6,501 nt of DNA from Clostridia bacterium (GTDB lineage: Bacteria > Bacillota > Clostridia > Christensenellales > Maliibacteriaceae), in NCBI GenBank assembly GCA_017935825.1, contig JAGBGW010000275.1, positions 1 through 6,501 of the forward strand. Direction: 5' to 3'. The notes below the pieces were generated by a model that did not search any database, was not told where the DNA came from, and saw only the letters and a list, made by a program, of their open reading frames with translations. The translations under genes were made by a program, and so were the position numbers. Every line of letters starts with the position of its first letter. Within the stretch, counting starts at the first letter, position 1. This document shows, one piece after another, positions 6,141-6,501 of this stretch.

Positions 6141-6166
6141 ATGCGCACCGATTATTCGGTGCGCAT
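6141..6166. promoter_or_regulatory. Candidate operator palindrome over the DUF4432 promoter
   Basis: Two perfect 11-bp arms, ATGCGCACCGA (6141-6151) and TCGGTGCGCAT (6156-6166), flank a 4-base centre. The palindrome covers the -10 box and the expected transcription start and reaches into the spacer, as repressor sites often do. It is not followed by a proper T-run in either direction, so a terminator is less likely. The regulator is not in the window. Confidence 0.5.
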
Positions 6167-6180
6167 GGTGGTTTTGTCAA
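6151..6180 (-). promoter_or_regulatory. Promoter of the DUF4432 gene
   Basis: On the minus strand a perfect -35 TTGACA (6175-6180) and -10 AATAAT (6151-6156, five of six consensus bases) are 18 bases apart. The start is expected near 6144, leaving a leader of about 28 bases that includes the AGGA ribosome site (6124-6127). Confidence 0.7.
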
Positions 6181-6189
6181 ACTGTTATC

Positions 6190-6367
6190 TCCCCTCGGGA
6201 TTATCAAGGGTCGCAACCCTTGATGTAACATCCGATTCAGCGGCATGTACGCGGAATCGGAAGGAAAACCGTAGGTTTTCTTTCCCTGCAGACTTTTCCG
6301 CCCGGGAGCCGTAAGGCGACAGGAAAAGTCTGAAAACCTCGAAGAAATGACAATGTCATTTCTTCGA
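6190..6367. repeat. Second hairpin array between isomerase and DUF4432 genes
   Basis: Six consecutive inverted repeats fill this gap. TCCC/GGGA has loop CTC (6190-6200). ATCAAGGGT/ACCCTTGAT has loop CGCA (6203-6224). CCGATTC/GAATCGG has an inner GCG/CGC pairing (6232-6260). AAGGAAAACC pairs with GGTTTTCTTT around a GTA loop (6261-6283). CAGACTTTTCC/GGAAAAGTCTG encloses a GCC/GGC hairpin (6289-6332). A 13-bp stem with loop AAT (6339-6367) begins its right end one base from the isomerase stop. None has a clean T-run. The last could act as the 3' end of the isomerase mRNA. No gene is supported here. Confidence 0.65.
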
Positions 6368-6368
6368 A

Positions 6369-6501
6369 TCATTTATCAATGTCAACGACTTCGTAACCAA
6401 GGTAGGTGGTGAAGGCTTCGGTGAGGATGTCCTTCATGTGACCCATACCGATGGTGGTGTGGTGCTTGAAGCCGCCGCGGGCAAGGCGAATGAGCTTATC
6501 C
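6369..6501 (-). CDS. C-terminus of an L-fucose/L-arabinose-type sugar isomerase (partial)
   Basis: Only the last 43 codons and the TGA are present; the gene continues past the right edge. The visible sequence LARGGFKHHTTIGMG followed by a helix and GYEVVDIDK matches the C-terminal GG-x-HH-T segment of the fucose/arabinose isomerase superfamily, where a histidine ligates the catalytic metal (here one of the two adjacent His). These enzymes convert an aldose to its ketose, such as L-arabinose to L-ribulose or L-fucose to L-fuculose. E. coli-type AraA continues further beyond this motif, so the short end favours an L-fucose isomerase-like subfamily, but a fragment cannot settle the substrate. 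Confidence 0.6.
   Translation of the reverse strand, partial: DKLIRLARGGFKHHTTIGMGHMKDILTEAFTTYLGYEVVDIDK

Noticed and set aside
6141..6166. Intrinsic terminator
   Set aside because: The stem is strong but neither side has a proper U-tract (minus side CTTTAAAA, plus side GGTGGTTTTG), and a promoter overlaps it.
5088..6314. Long open frame (408 codons) on the plus strand opposite the DUF4432 gene
   Set aside because: It runs antisense to a well-supported gene, starts inside a terminator and shows no recognisable domain. It is a by-product of the codon use of the real gene.

Overview
The window looks like chromosomal DNA from a Gram-positive anaerobic gut-type bacterium, probably Clostridia (Oscillospirales/Ruminococcaceae-like). 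This rests on the moderately GC-rich codon use, strong AGGAGG-type ribosome sites, sigma-A-like promoters, hairpin/U-tract terminators, and intergenic arrays of short hairpins of the kind I associate with genomes of this group. The taxon is an inference; there is no rRNA or other marker here.

Layout from left to right. A promoter at 19-47 fires leftwards out of the window. Positions 66-1816 hold a self-contained minus-strand unit: promoter, araB (L-ribulokinase) and terminator. A compound palindromic repeat fills 1818-1980. Next comes a minus-strand three-gene operon, transcribed from about 3648 down to a terminator at 1996-2033: a nicotinamidase/isochorismatase-type cysteine hydrolase, a cytosolic coiled-coil protein with BspA-type leucine-rich repeats, and a half-size EamA/DMT membrane protein. 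From a divergent intergenic region, two tandem plus-strand genes (3806-4952) encode 188-residue RpiB/LacA/LacB-type sugar isomerase paralogues. They are followed by an array of GTGAAAT-spaced hairpins and a terminator that also serves the converging gene from the right. That gene (5127-6116, minus) is a DUF4432 aldose-1-epimerase-like protein with its own promoter, whose -10 box sits inside a 26-bp palindrome. A second hairpin array (6190-6367) separates it from the 3' end of a sugar isomerase of the L-fucose/L-arabinose isomerase superfamily, which runs off the right edge.

Taken together this is mainly a sugar-catabolic neighbourhood: ketol-isomerase(s), mutarotase-like protein and pentulose kinase, each under separate promoters. 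AraB would phosphorylate L-ribulose. The truncated isomerase could supply a ketose. The DUF4432 protein would interconvert anomers or bind the sugar. The RpiB-like pair would isomerise a downstream (probably phosphorylated) sugar. No transporter, regulator or L-ribulose-5-phosphate epimerase is inside the window. The least ordinary items are the RpiB-like pair, which lacks two hallmark RpiB motifs, and the two hairpin arrays with three-base loops.
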